Assembly (NCBI GenBank): GCA_016792565.1
Contig: JAEUMK010000087.1
Span: 1-47,789, forward strand
Reading direction: 5' to 3'
Source: Alphaproteobacteria bacterium
GTDB taxonomy: Bacteria; Pseudomonadota; Alphaproteobacteria; Micropepsales; Micropepsaceae
Length of the DNA stretch: 47,789 bases
Part shown: positions 8,472-16,235 of the stretch, piece by piece
Numbering within the stretch: the stretch's first letter is position 1
Layout of the letters: each line of letters opens with the position of its first letter
The notes under the pieces: generated by a model
Told to the model about the DNA's origin: nothing
Database searches by the model: none
Seen by the model: only the letters and a program-made list of their open reading frames with translations
Program-made: the position numbers and the translations under genes

Positions 8472-8980
8472 TCCTGGTTGATCCGGTCGAACGCGGCGCC
8501 GGCGCCCGACAGCGAGTATTTGTCGGTCGTGTTGGTGCCGCGCTTGGACGTGCCCTTGACCGTCATGGTCGAGCCGGCCCGCATCGCCGCGATCAGCTTC
8601 TGCTCCGTCGCGCTGTCGGGAAGCCAGGCGCCGCCATCGGTGCCGGAATTGACGGTGACGAACGAGAAGGTCTCGCCGCCGACCGCCACCGTCGCCTTGG
8701 AGCCCTCCTTGAAGGGGTAGCCAATGACGATCGAGGGCTCGCCCTTCACCTGGCGGGCGGGAAAGTTGGAGACGATGAAGAAGATCGGGTCGCGCTTGGC
8801 GCCCTTGGGCTCGGTGCTCTGGGGCTGCGAGAGGGCGTAGCAGACGGTGGCGCCGCTGTCGCCCGACTTGAACGCCTTCCAGTCGTTGAACTCGCCGAGG
8901 AGCTGCGACGCGGCGCTGGCCACGCCGCCCATCGCGACAAGGGCTGAACAGGCGATGGCGCAGGCGGTCTTCGAACGCAT
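8462..8980 (-). CDS. Invasion-associated locus B (IalB) family periplasmic protein
   Basis: A 172-aa protein with a signal peptide (residues 1-23, ending VASA). The mature domain has the IalB pattern: an early WKAF, a Cys in [10 protein letters not shown], then [13 protein letters not shown] and a C-terminal Cys after RINQE. Members are abundant periplasmic proteins in Rhizobiales; the name comes from Bartonella and does not imply invasion here. It overlaps rlmN by 10 bp, an arrangement I recognise from relatives. Confidence 0.9.
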   Translation of the reverse strand: MRSKTACAIACSALVAMGGVASAASQLLGEFNDWKAFKSGDSGATVCYALSQPQSTEPKGAKRDPIFFIVSNFPARQVKGEPSIVIGYPFKEGSKATVAVGGETFSFVTVNSGTDGGAWLPDSATEQKLIAAMRAGSTMTVKGTSKRGTNTTDKYSLSGAGAAFDRINQECP

Positions 8981-9209
8981 GGGCGATCCTTCTGGGTCGG
9001 ACGCCCGCCCCGGGGGCGGGCGAGGTTTCTGGGGCAGATGTGGCCCAAGCGGCGCGGGCTGACAAGTCGCGAGTTGACGGCACGGTCCGCGCCGGGCCGC
9101 TGCGGCGCATTGGGCCTAAGCAAACCGGCATTTTCGTGGCGCGCGGCACACCTTACAAGGAGCGGTTCCTGAACGGGCGTTCAGCCGCGCCGGGACGAGG
9201 GAGACAGCC

Positions 9210-9554
9210 ATGAACGACCAGGGCGCCTTCGCGGCCGCATGGATCGACGCCTGGAACGCGCACGATCTGGAGCGCATCCTCTCGCACTACGCCGAGGACA
9301 TCGTCTTTCTTTCGCCGGTCGCGGCGCGGGTCACGGGGTCGGGGCGGGTGGAGGGCAAGGCGGCGCTCCGCGCCTACTGGGGCACCGCCTTCGCGCGCTC
9401 GCCCGACCTCGAATTCGCGCTGGAGCGCGTCTATGCGGGGGATGGGGCGCTGACCATCGCCTATCGCAACCACCGGGGCCAGTTCGTCGCCGAAACCTTC
9501 GCCTTCGGGGCGGACGGCAAGGTGGTCTTCGCCGCCGCCTGCTACGCCTCCTGA
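9210..9554 (+). CDS. NTF2-like (SnoaL-type) protein
   Basis: A 114-aa protein of the cone-shaped NTF2 fold: AAWIDAWNAHDLERILSHYAEDIVFLSP is the usual first helix and strand, and GRVEGKAALRAYW follows. The family includes isomerases, hydrolases and many small-molecule-binding proteins, so function cannot be set. A GAGGGAGA ribosome site precedes the ATG. It converges on the SPOUT methyltransferase gene, overlapping it by 13 bp at the 3' ends. Confidence 0.85.
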   Translation: MNDQGAFAAAWIDAWNAHDLERILSHYAEDIVFLSPVAARVTGSGRVEGKAALRAYWGTAFARSPDLEFALERVYAGDGALTIAYRNHRGQFVAETFAFGADGKVVFAAACYAS

Positions 9555-10126
9555 GCGCCCGGCTTCTTCAGGAACAGCCGCTCGCCGGGCCTGGTGTGGC
9601 GCAGCAGCGGCGCGCCCCATTCGTGGTGCTCCTTGGGCGTGAAGGGCGCGGCGGGGCCGCCGGCCGCCACCGGACGCTCGCCGAAACGGCCCATGGTGAT
9701 GAGGCGGTCATACATGACGATCGCCCCGGCGGTCGCGACGTTGAGGCAGAAGCCGGTCGGGATCTTCACGATGTGGCGGCAGAGCGCCTGGAGGCGGGGG
9801 CTCAGCGAGCCGCGCTCCGAGCCGAAGACATAGGCGGCCCGCGCCGGATGGCGGAAGCTCGGCAGCGCAACCGCCTCCTCGGTGAACTCGACCCCCACCA
9901 GCTCGCAGCCCTTGGGCAGGCGGAAATCCTCGAAGCGGTCGTAAGGGTAGTGCGGCACCTGCCCGTCCGAGGCGGCGGTATCGGCAAGACGGACGATGCG
10001 GGCGCGCGCCTCGGCCTCGATGGTGAAGGTGAAGCTGGCGCCGAAGGCATGGGCGGTGCGCATCAGATTGCCGAGATTCATCGCCTTGGAGATGCCCTCC
10101 GCCCCGATCCCGAAATAGCCGCGCAT
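9542..10126 (-). CDS. TrmH/SpoU family RNA methyltransferase
   Basis: A 194-aa SPOUT protein with a trefoil knot. The three family motifs are visible: NLGNLMRTAHAFGA, YVFGSERGSLS (usually GxExxGLS) and IPTGFCLNVATAGAIVMYDRL. It lacks an N-terminal RNA-binding extension, so it resembles stand-alone 2'-O-methyltransferases acting on tRNA or rRNA; the target cannot be named. The start at 10126 has GGGAGG about 9 nt upstream. It is divergent from the asparaginase gene with only about 70 bp between. Confidence 0.9.
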   Translation of the reverse strand: MRGYFGIGAEGISKAMNLGNLMRTAHAFGASFTFTIEAEARARIVRLADTAASDGQVPHYPYDRFEDFRLPKGCELVGVEFTEEAVALPSFRHPARAAYVFGSERGSLSPRLQALCRHIVKIPTGFCLNVATAGAIVMYDRLITMGRFGERPVAAGGPAAPFTPKEHHEWGAPLLRHTRPGERLFLKKPGAQEA

Positions 10127-10163
10127 GATGGTCGCCTCCCGCCGCCGCCGAAAAAGCGCGCCC

Positions 10164-10191
10164 TTGCCCCGGCCGTCAAGGCGGCCTAGAT
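10164..10191 (+). promoter_or_regulatory. Predicted promoter giving a leaderless asparaginase mRNA
   Basis: TTGCCC (10164-10169) and CTAGAT (10186-10191) are 16 bp apart. Transcription starting about 7 nt after the -10 would begin at or next to the ATG at 10199, which has no ribosome site. A leaderless message is therefore plausible. Confidence 0.4.
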
Positions 10192-10198
10192 GCGCCCC

Positions 10199-11212
10199 AT
10201 GTCCCGCACCGGCGCCAATCCCGTTCTCGTCGAACTGACGCGCGGGGCCCTCGTGGAGAGCGTCCATCGCGGCGCGATCGCCGTCTGCGACGCTTCCGGC
10301 CGCGCGACGCTGGCGCTCGGCGACGTGGAGGCCCCGGTCTATCCGCGCTCGGCCTTCAAGATGATGCAGGCCCTGCCGCTGATCGAAACCGGCGCGGCCG
10401 ACGCCTTCAAGGTGAGCGCGAAGGAACTGGCGCTCGCCTGCGCCTCGCATTCGGGCGAGGACTTCCATGTGAAGACCGCGGCGCGCTGGCTGAAGCGCCT
10501 CGGCTGCTCGGAGCGCGACCTTGCCTGCGGCCCGCATCTGCCGGGCAACGAGGCGGCGGCGCGGCGGATGCAGCGCGGCCGCAAGGAGCCGACGCGGCTG
10601 CACAACAATTGCTCGGGCAAGCACACGGGCTTCCTCTGCACCGCCTGCCACATGGGCGAGCCGGTGGCGGGCTATGTCGGCGTGGAGCACCCGGTGCAGA
10701 TGCGGGTCCGCCGGGCGATCGGCGAGCTCTGCGGCGTGACGCCCGAGGCGATGCCCTGGGGCATCGACGGCTGCGCCGCGCCCAATTTCGCGCTGCCGCT
10801 CAAAGCCTTGGCGACCGGTTTCGCCCGCCTCGCCGACCCCTCGGGGCTCTCTTCGGCGCGGGCCGCGGCGGCGTCGCGGCTGATGGCGGCGGTCCGCGCC
10901 CACCCGCTCCACCAGTCCGGCACCGGGCGCTCCGACGCCGCGATGATCGCCGCCGCGACCGGCGGCACGGTCGTCAAGATCGGCGCGGAAGGCGTCTATT
11001 CGGCGGCGATCCCGGCCCTCGGCCTCGGGGTGGCGCTGAAGATCGACGACGGCGCGGGGCGGGCGGCGGAAACCGCGATGGCGGCGATCCTCGTGCGGCT
11101 CGGCGTGCTGGAGGGCTCGGGCGCGGCGGCGCGCAGCTTCACCGCCGCGCCGATCCGCAACTGGCGCGGCGATCTCTGCGGCGAGCGGCGTCCGGCGGCG
11201 GCGCTGGCCTGA
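10199..11212 (+). CDS. Type II L-asparaginase (Rhizobium-type)
   Basis: Hydrolyses asparagine to aspartate and ammonia. The roughly 337-aa product belongs to the Rhizobium etli-type asparaginase family (PF06089), distinct from the E. coli enzymes. Signatures: ELTRGALVESVHRG at the N-terminus, YPRSAFKMMQALPLIETGAAD, LACASHSGE, HNNCSGKHTGFLC and the C-terminal GVALKIDDGA. Many conserved Cys and Ser-Lys pairs fit the zinc-containing Ser-Lys hydrolase core known in this family. I prefer the ATG at 10199 (MSRTGANP); an ATG at 10190 would add three residues and fall within the promoter. Confidence 0.93.
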   Translation: MSRTGANPVLVELTRGALVESVHRGAIAVCDASGRATLALGDVEAPVYPRSAFKMMQALPLIETGAADAFKVSAKELALACASHSGEDFHVKTAARWLKRLGCSERDLACGPHLPGNEAAARRMQRGRKEPTRLHNNCSGKHTGFLCTACHMGEPVAGYVGVEHPVQMRVRRAIGELCGVTPEAMPWGIDGCAAPNFALPLKALATGFARLADPSGLSSARAAAASRLMAAVRAHPLHQSGTGRSDAAMIAAATGGTVVKIGAEGVYSAAIPALGLGVALKIDDGAGRAAETAMAAILVRLGVLEGSGAAARSFTAAPIRNWRGDLCGERRPAAALA

Positions 11213-11236
11213 AGGCCGCGCAGGCCGTCGCCGCGC

Positions 11237-11254
11237 CGGGAATTGAATTTCCCG
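11237..11254 (+). promoter_or_regulatory. Dyad upstream of the S41-like gene
   Basis: CGGGAA and TTCCCG flank a 6-bp AT-rich centre (TTGAAT). The dyad lies 48 bp before the start at 11302 and could be an operator. No partner regulator is evident. Confidence 0.3.
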
Positions 11255-11301
11255 CCCGATCGCGGGACGCTCGTCACACCGTACCCCGGGAGGTCCGCCC
11301 C

Positions 11302-12777
11302 ATGCACCGCATCTGGTTCGCCGCCGTTCTCGGCCTGATCGGCACCCTCGCCGCGGCCGCCGAGGAGCCCGACTGGGCGGCTCTGGCGGCGCAGGATCTC
11401 CAGGCGATGCACGACGCCATCGCTGCGGACCACCCCGGCCCGGTGCTCGATCCGGCCTTCGGCGATCGGCTGGAAACCGGCCTCGCGGCAGGTCTGGCGC
11501 AGGCGCCGCGCGCCGAAACGCTGTCGCACTATCTCTATCTCCTCGTCGAATTCGCCAACGCCCTGCCGGACCGGCATCTGGGCGTCTGGGGGAATCGCGA
11601 CCACCCGCAGTGGGCGGACGTGCGGCGCGACGACACGCTCTTCCCCGGCTTCGTGCTGTCCTGGCGGCGGGGCGGCATCGTGGTCGCCGCCGCGTTCGAT
11701 GCCGACGCGCCGCCGGCCGGAGCGCGGCTCGTCGAGTGCGACGGGCTCGACGCGCTGGACCTCGCCCGGCGCAACGCGCTGCGCTTCGACGGCGATGCGG
11801 CGTCGCAGGCCGATCTCGTCCGGGCGGTGCCGGCGATGACGGTCGATCAGGGCCAGCTCGACTTCCTGCGTCCGGCGCAGTGCCGCTTTGCGCTCGACGG
11901 CGCCGAGCGGACCTATGCGCTCGCCTGGCGTCCGGTGCGGTTCCGGGCACTGCAGCCGGCGCTCGCCGCCGCGGCGTTCGGCGAGGCGCCGGCCATGGGC
12001 GCGCAGGACCTCCCCGGCGGCGTACTCTGGCTGTCCATTCCCACCCTCGATCCCCAGGGCGACGATGCGGCGGCGTTCGACGCCATGCGCGCGCGGCTCG
12101 CCGCGCCGCAGGGCCTTGCGCGGATCGTCTTCGACCTGCGCGGCAACGGCGGCGGCAGTTCCTTCCTCGCCCGCGGCCTCGCCGCTGCGCTCTACGGCGA
12201 GGCGGCGGTCGCCTGGGGCGAGCGCCGGCTGCGGACCGGCGAGCCGGATGCGATCCGTGCGTCGGACAAGGTGCGCGCCCATTTCCAGGCGCTGCGCGAC
12301 GCGATGGGGGCGTTTCCGTCCGACCAGGCGACCGCGTCCTATCTCGATGCCGCGCTGGCCGCGATCGACGCAGCGATGGCCGCGGGCGAGCCGCTCGCCC
12401 GTCTCGGCCGGCGCGGGCCGCCGGCGGACGAGCCTCGCCCGCAAGCCGCCTTCGACGGCCAGGTGGTGGTCGTCGTCGACGGCCGGGCGTTCAGCTCGGC
12501 GCTCCTCTTCGTCGATCTCCTGCGGGCGGTCGACGATGTCGTCGTGGTCGGCTGGCCGACGCGCGCGCACGGGCTCTATGGCGAGGTGCGCGACATGCCC
12601 CTGCCCAGCGGCTGGGCATCGTTCGCGGTCTCGACCAAGGCCTTTCTCGGGTCCGCGGTGGCGCGCCCCACCGGGCTTGAGCCGGACATCCTGTGGGACG
12701 GCGAAATCGCCGACACGGCGGGGCTCCAGGCCTTTGTGGCGACGCTGACGCCGGCCGGGTCGATGCCGGCCCGCTGA
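11302..12777 (+). CDS. Exported S41-like (tail-specific protease fold) protein
   Basis: The 491-aa product has a signal peptide (residues 1-20, ending in AAAA) and, in the second half, the S41 core. DLRGNGGGSSFLARGLA is the family glycine motif. VVVVDGRAFSSALLF provides a Ser at 398/399 where S41 proteases place their nucleophile. The catalytic Lys of CtpA is not obvious; GWPTRAHGLYGEVRD occupies that region, so peptidase activity is uncertain. Such single-domain S41 proteins without PDZ are common periplasmic enzymes in sphingomonads and relatives. A GGGAGG ribosome site precedes the ATG. Confidence 0.75.
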   Translation: MHRIWFAAVLGLIGTLAAAAEEPDWAALAAQDLQAMHDAIAADHPGPVLDPAFGDRLETGLAAGLAQAPRAETLSHYLYLLVEFANALPDRHLGVWGNRDHPQWADVRRDDTLFPGFVLSWRRGGIVVAAAFDADAPPAGARLVECDGLDALDLARRNALRFDGDAASQADLVRAVPAMTVDQGQLDFLRPAQCRFALDGAERTYALAWRPVRFRALQPALAAAAFGEAPAMGAQDLPGGVLWLSIPTLDPQGDDAAAFDAMRARLAAPQGLARIVFDLRGNGGGSSFLARGLAAALYGEAAVAWGERRLRTGEPDAIRASDKVRAHFQALRDAMGAFPSDQATASYLDAALAAIDAAMAAGEPLARLGRRGPPADEPRPQAAFDGQVVVVVDGRAFSSALLFVDLLRAVDDVVVVGWPTRAHGLYGEVRDMPLPSGWASFAVSTKAFLGSAVARPTGLEPDILWDGEIADTAGLQAFVATLTPAGSMPAR

Positions 12778-12807
12778 GGCGCGGCGCGACAGGCCCGTTC
12801 GTCGCGC

Positions 12808-12836
12808 TTGCTCCGGGCGGCGCGCCCCGCCTAATT
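12808..12836 (+). promoter_or_regulatory. Predicted promoter of the quinone oxidoreductase gene
   Basis: TTGCTC (12808-12813) and CTAATT (12831-12836) are separated by 17 bp. The start codon is at 12875, giving a leader of about 32 nt with an AGGGGAGA ribosome site. Confidence 0.45.
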
Positions 12837-12874
12837 TGCGCGACCGAAAATCAAGGGCTTCAGGGGAGACGCCG

Positions 12875-13870
12875 ATGCGCGCCGTGCTGTGCAAGGAATA
12901 CGGGCCGCCCGATACGCTGGTCGTCGAGGACGTGCCCTCGCCGAAGCCCGGCAAGGGGCAATACGTGATCTCGGTGAAGGCGGCGGGGGTCAACTTCCCC
13001 GACGTGCTGATCATCCAGAACAAGTACCAGTTCAAGCCGCCGCTGCCGTTCTCGCCGGGCGGCGAGGTGGCCGGCATCGTCAAGGAAGTGGGCGAGGGCG
13101 TCACCAATCTGAAGGTCGGCGACCGGGTCCTCGGCTCGACCGGCTGGGGCGGCTTCGCCGAAGAGGTGGTGGCCGACGCCGGCCGCGCCATCCACATCCC
13201 CGAGGAGATGGACTTCGAGACCGCCTCGGCGCTGGTCATGACCTACGGCACCTCGCATCACGCGCTGAAGGACCGCGCCGATCTGAAGATGGGCGAGACC
13301 CTGCTCGTCCTCGGCGCAGCGGGCGGCGTCGGCCTCGCGGCGGTGGAGATCGGCAAGGCGATGGGGGCGCGGGTCATCGCCGCCGCCTCGACGCAGGAGA
13401 AGGTCGACGTCTGCCTCAGGCACGGGGCCGAGGCGGGTCTCGTCTACCCGTCCGGCAAGCTCACCAAGGAAGACCAGAAGGCGTTCAGCGAACAGCTGAA
13501 GGCGATCCTCCCCAACGGCGCCGACGTCATCTACGACCCGGTGGGCGATGCCTATGCCGAACCGGCGCTGCGCTCGATCGCCTGGGACGGGCGCTATCTG
13601 GTGGTCGGCTTCGCGGCCGGCGAGATCCCGAAGATCCCGCTCAACCTGGCGCTTCTGAAGAACTGCCAGATCGTCGGCGTCTTCTGGGGCGCCTGGGTCG
13701 CCCGCAACCCCGAGCACAACCGGCGCAACCTCGCCGAGCTGATGTGGCTCTACAAGACCGGGCGCATCAAGCCGCTGGTCTCGGCGACCTATCCCTTGGA
13801 ACGCGCCGCCGAGGCGCTGAACGCGATGGCCAACCGGCAAGTGAAAGGCAAGGTCGTCCTGACGACCTGA
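12875..13870 (+). CDS. NADPH:quinone oxidoreductase, zinc-free MDR family
   Basis: A 331-aa medium-chain reductase. Residues 1-110 form the GroES-like substrate domain (AAGVNFPDVLIIQNKYQFKP, GGEVAGIVKEVGEGV). The Rossmann motif AAGGVG is at 148-153. No zinc-ligand Cys cluster is present, which places it in the QOR/crotonyl-like branch. Such enzymes reduce quinones or enones with NADPH. It is followed after 7 bp by the murA homologue, so the two are probably cotranscribed; I know of no functional link. Confidence 0.9.
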   Translation: MRAVLCKEYGPPDTLVVEDVPSPKPGKGQYVISVKAAGVNFPDVLIIQNKYQFKPPLPFSPGGEVAGIVKEVGEGVTNLKVGDRVLGSTGWGGFAEEVVADAGRAIHIPEEMDFETASALVMTYGTSHHALKDRADLKMGETLLVLGAAGGVGLAAVEIGKAMGARVIAAASTQEKVDVCLRHGAEAGLVYPSGKLTKEDQKAFSEQLKAILPNGADVIYDPVGDAYAEPALRSIAWDGRYLVVGFAAGEIPKIPLNLALLKNCQIVGVFWGAWVARNPEHNRRNLAELMWLYKTGRIKPLVSATYPLERAAEALNAMANRQVKGKVVLTT

Positions 13871-13877
13871 TCCTTTC

Positions 13878-15185
13878 ATGGCGCAAGTCTTTTCCAACGG
13901 TGTCCGCTACATCGTCGAGGGCGGGCACCGTCTCTCCGGCGAGATCGAGCCGGCCGGCAACAAGAACGCCGCGTTGCCGATCATCGCGGCGGCGCTTCTG
14001 ACCGACCAGAAGGTGACGCTCACCAACGTGCCGCGCATCCGCGACGTGGAGGCGCTGGTCGAACTGATCCGCACGCTGGGCGCGCTGGCGGAATGGACCG
14101 GCGTCAACACGCTGGAGATCGAGGCGAAGAAGGTCAGGCCCGCCGCGCTCGATCCCGAACTGTGCGCCCGCATCCGCGCCTCGATCCTGCTCGCCGGGCC
14201 GCTGCTCGCCCGCGCCGGCAAGGTGACGCTGCCGCCGCCCGGCGGCGACGTCATCGGGCGGCGGCGGGTCGATACGCATTTCCTGGCGCTCCAGCAGATG
14301 GGCGCCCGGGTGACGGTCGGCCAGAACTACGATTTCCGCGCGCCGAAGCTGAAGGGCGCCGACGTCTTCCTCGACGAGCCGTCCGTCACCGGCACCGAGA
14401 ACGCGCTGATGGCGGCGACGGCGGCGCAGGGCACGACCGTGCTGCGCAACGTCGCCTCCGAGCCGCACGTCCAGGACCTCGCCCGCTTCCTCGTCATGCT
14501 CGGCGCGAAGATCGAGGGCATCGGCACCAACACGATGACCGTCCACGGCGGCGCGGCGCTGGGCGGCGGCGCCTACCGCATCGGGCCCGACCACATCGAG
14601 GTCGGCTCGCTCATCGGCCTTGCCGCCGTCACCCGCTCCGAGCTGCGCATCAAACGTGCCGGGGTCGAACATTTCCGCGCCATCCTGATGGGCTTCGAGC
14701 GGCTCGGCATCGTCTGCCGCATCGAGGGCGAAGACCTTGTCGTGCCGGGGCAGCAGACGCGGCGCATCCGCCCCGATTTCGGCGGCCATGTGCCCAAGAT
14801 CGAGGACCAGCCCTGGCCGGCCTTCCCGGCCGATCTCATGTCGATCGCCATCGTCGCGGCGACGCAGTGCTCGGGCATGATCCTGTTCTTCGAGAAGATG
14901 TTCGAAAGCCGCCTCTTCTTCGTCGACAAGCTGATCGCCATGGGGGCGCGCATCGTCCTGTGCGATCCGCACCGGGCGATCGTCTCGGGGCCGACGCGGC
15001 TGCGCGCCCAGCGCATGGAAAGCCCCGACATCCGGGCCGGCATGGCGATGCTGCTCGCCTCGCTCTGCGCCAAGGGCACCTCGGTCATCAACAACGCCCA
15101 GCAGATCGAGCGCGGCTACGAGCGCATCGACGAGCGGCTGAACGCACTGGGCGCCCGCATCGTGCGCGAACCGGCGCGCGGCTAG
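13878..15185 (+). CDS. murA: UDP-GlcNAc 1-carboxyvinyltransferase (MurA homologue) with Asp at the Cys115 position
   Basis: First committed step of peptidoglycan synthesis: transfer of enolpyruvate from PEP to UDP-GlcNAc. The 435-aa product has the substrate Lys in GNKNAALP, the C-terminal Arg of DIRAGMAMLLAS and the general base Asp in FPADLMS. In the mobile loop E. coli reads GGCTIGARPVD; here it is GGDVIGRRRVD, so D124 replaces the Cys (codon at 14247). That Cys is the target of fosfomycin, and Asp there is known from Mycobacterium, Chlamydia and Borrelia. Whether this is the only MurA of the cell or a second paralogue cannot be told. It follows the oxidoreductase by 7 bp and converges with vapC (4-bp overlap). 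Confidence 0.88.
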   Translation: MAQVFSNGVRYIVEGGHRLSGEIEPAGNKNAALPIIAAALLTDQKVTLTNVPRIRDVEALVELIRTLGALAEWTGVNTLEIEAKKVRPAALDPELCARIRASILLAGPLLARAGKVTLPPPGGDVIGRRRVDTHFLALQQMGARVTVGQNYDFRAPKLKGADVFLDEPSVTGTENALMAATAAQGTTVLRNVASEPHVQDLARFLVMLGAKIEGIGTNTMTVHGGAALGGGAYRIGPDHIEVGSLIGLAAVTRSELRIKRAGVEHFRAILMGFERLGIVCRIEGEDLVVPGQQTRRIRPDFGGHVPKIEDQPWPAFPADLMSIAIVAATQCSGMILFFEKMFESRLFFVDKLIAMGARIVLCDPHRAIVSGPTRLRAQRMESPDIRAGMAMLLASLCAKGTSVINNAQQIERGYERIDERLNALGARIVREPARG

Positions 15186-15595
15186 GGCTGCGTCGCCATG
15201 ACGCCCGCCGCAAGCGCGGCGCGAAGGAGCGCCATGTCCGAAGTGATCAGATCCAGGTCTGCGCTCTGCGCGAGCGCGAGATAGCTTGCGTCGTAGACGG
15301 TCAGGCCATGCTGATGGGCGAGGCGCCGCAAGGCGGCCGCCTGGTGAATGTCGGGCGCCGGCAGAATGTCCAGGTCGAGAGCGGACAGATAATCCGTGAA
15401 CTGAACGATGCGCGCCGCGTCGATCCGGCCTCGGCGGCGCGCCATTTCAAGGCCGTTGAAAATCTCGAAAGGAAAGACGGCCGGAACGCGCGCATCTTCG
15501 GCCTCGAAACGGTCGATGAGCGGCGCGATGCGTATCGCGGGCCGTTCCTGCAGGATGACGCCCAGCATCGCCGAAGCGTCGATCACGAACGCCAT
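15182..15595 (-). CDS. vapC: PIN-domain ribonuclease toxin, VapC family
   Basis: A 137-aa PIN protein with the four acidic residues that bind Mg2+/Mn2+: D6 (VIDASAM), E44 (FPFEIFNG), D102 (TVYDASYLALA) and D120 (LITSDMALL). VapC toxins cleave initiator tRNA or rRNA when free of antitoxin. It starts 2 bp after the stop of the antitoxin gene. Its stop overlaps the murA stop on the other strand by 4 bp. Confidence 0.92.
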   Translation of the reverse strand: MAFVIDASAMLGVILQERPAIRIAPLIDRFEAEDARVPAVFPFEIFNGLEMARRRGRIDAARIVQFTDYLSALDLDILPAPDIHQAAALRRLAHQHGLTVYDASYLALAQSADLDLITSDMALLRAALAAGVMATQP

Positions 15596-15597
15596 CG

Positions 15598-15846
15598 TTA
15601 CGTCCGGCCTTCGTCGATCAAGTCCTTGATGGTCTCGCCCGGCTCCAGCTCCGCGCGCGGGAATTGGCGCAGGCCTTCCAGCGCCGCCTGACGCCGCGCC
15701 TCCATCGCCGCGCTGCGCTCGCGTTCCCGCGCCATCCGGGCGACCGGCTTGCCGTGGCGCAGGATCAGCACATCCTCGCCGCTTTCGACGATGTCGAGCA
15801 GCTCGGACAGCCTGGCTTTGGCTTCGGTCAGGGAGAACTGGCGCAT
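15598..15846 (-). CDS. vapB: Phd/YefM-type antitoxin, VapB partner
   Basis: An 82-aa antitoxin. The N-terminal part, MRQFSLTEAKARLSELLDIV followed by a stretch with VLILRHGKPVARM, is the Phd/YefM DNA-binding fold, and the acidic C-terminal tail ending IKDLIDEGRT would wrap the toxin. The VapC gene follows after 2 bp. Two copies of GACTAGTC lie just upstream of the start, the expected place for autoregulation. Confidence 0.9.
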   Translation of the reverse strand: MRQFSLTEAKARLSELLDIVESGEDVLILRHGKPVARMARERERSAAMEARRQAALEGLRQFPRAELEPGETIKDLIDEGRT

Positions 15847-15853
15847 GTGATCA

Positions 15854-15870
15854 GACTAGTCAGACTAGTC
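15854..15870 (-). promoter_or_regulatory. VapBC operator: two GACTAGTC palindromes
   Basis: The 8-bp palindrome GACTAGTC occurs at 15854-15861 and 15863-15870, one base apart, 8 bp upstream of the antitoxin start. Spacing of nine bases puts both sites nearly one helical turn apart, as expected for a cooperative toxin-antitoxin repressor. A TTGACT hexamer overlaps the second copy. Confidence 0.65.
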
Positions 15871-15894
15871 AAATCCTGCAAGCCCCCGGAATCA

Positions 15895-15924
15895 AGAAGG
15901 CCCCGGAGCGATCCGGGGCCTTCT
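15895..15924 (-). terminator. Strong intrinsic-type hairpin after the 37-codon gene
   Basis: A 13-bp perfect stem (AGAAGGCCCCGGA at 15895-15907 with its complement at 15912-15924) closes a 4-nt loop. On the minus strand it is followed by TGATT after a stem ending in TTCT. It lies 26 bp past the stop of the small gene at 15950 and insulates vapBC from it. Confidence 0.6.
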
Positions 15925-15949
15925 GGGGGGGGCATCGTGCCGCCCTGCC

Positions 15950-16063
15950 TCAGAACATCCGCTTGAACAGATGGACGAGGTAGCGGAAGGGGCTCTCGGC
16001 GGACACGACAGATGAGTGATGCTCATCCCGCGCCGCGAGCACAAAGCCGTATGCACGGAACAT
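15950..16063 (-). CDS. Predicted 37-aa small protein
   Basis: A short reading frame that has its own promoter (16124-16152), a GAGGA ribosome site about 6 nt before the ATG at 16063, and a strong hairpin terminator after the stop. The product begins MFRAYGFVLAARDEHH and ends SPFRYLVHLFKRMF, a C-terminal amphipathic, basic-aromatic helix that could touch a membrane. I do not recognise the family. Promoter, ribosome site and terminator together argue that it is transcribed; an alternative is that the transcript is mainly a small RNA. Confidence 0.5.
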   Translation of the reverse strand: MFRAYGFVLAARDEHHSSVVSAESPFRYLVHLFKRMF

Positions 16064-16123
16064 GGTGGTCCTCACGGGTTGGGTTTCTAACTTGCTCGCC
16101 AGCACGGTGCTCGCGATGGCGTT

Positions 16124-16152
16124 GATATAGGCCTGCCGTCCCAGGCTGACAA
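16124..16152 (-). promoter_or_regulatory. Near-consensus promoter of the small gene
   Basis: On the minus strand TTGTCA (16152-16147) is followed after exactly 17 bp by TATATC (16129-16124). The start of the small gene lies about 55 nt downstream of the expected transcription start. This is among the best sigma70-like promoters in the window. Confidence 0.6.
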
Positions 16153-16166
16153 ACGATCACTTCTCA

Positions 16167-16195
16167 TTCGACAGTTGAGTATAGTTCATATATTA
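16167..16195 (+). promoter_or_regulatory. Predicted promoter of the LysR gene with a short dyad
   Basis: TTCGAC (16167-16172) and ATATTA (16190-16195) are 17 bp apart. Between them TGA-N7-TCA forms a small dyad, a possible LysR autoregulatory half-site. The leader to the start at 16236 is about 35 nt. Confidence 0.35.
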
Positions 16196-16235
16196 ATGGG
16201 ACGTTTCCCAGCCCGGACAGGCGGAAATCCCGCAA

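Noticed and set aside
9002-9022. GC-rich palindrome upstream of the IalB gene as a terminator
   Set aside because: Arms nearly touch with no room for a loop of three, there is no U-tract, and it lies in a 5' region, so a terminator role is not supported.
10996-13239. A long minus-strand frame antisense to the asparaginase, S41-like and oxidoreductase genes
   Set aside because: No motif, no ribosome site, and complete overlap with supported genes.
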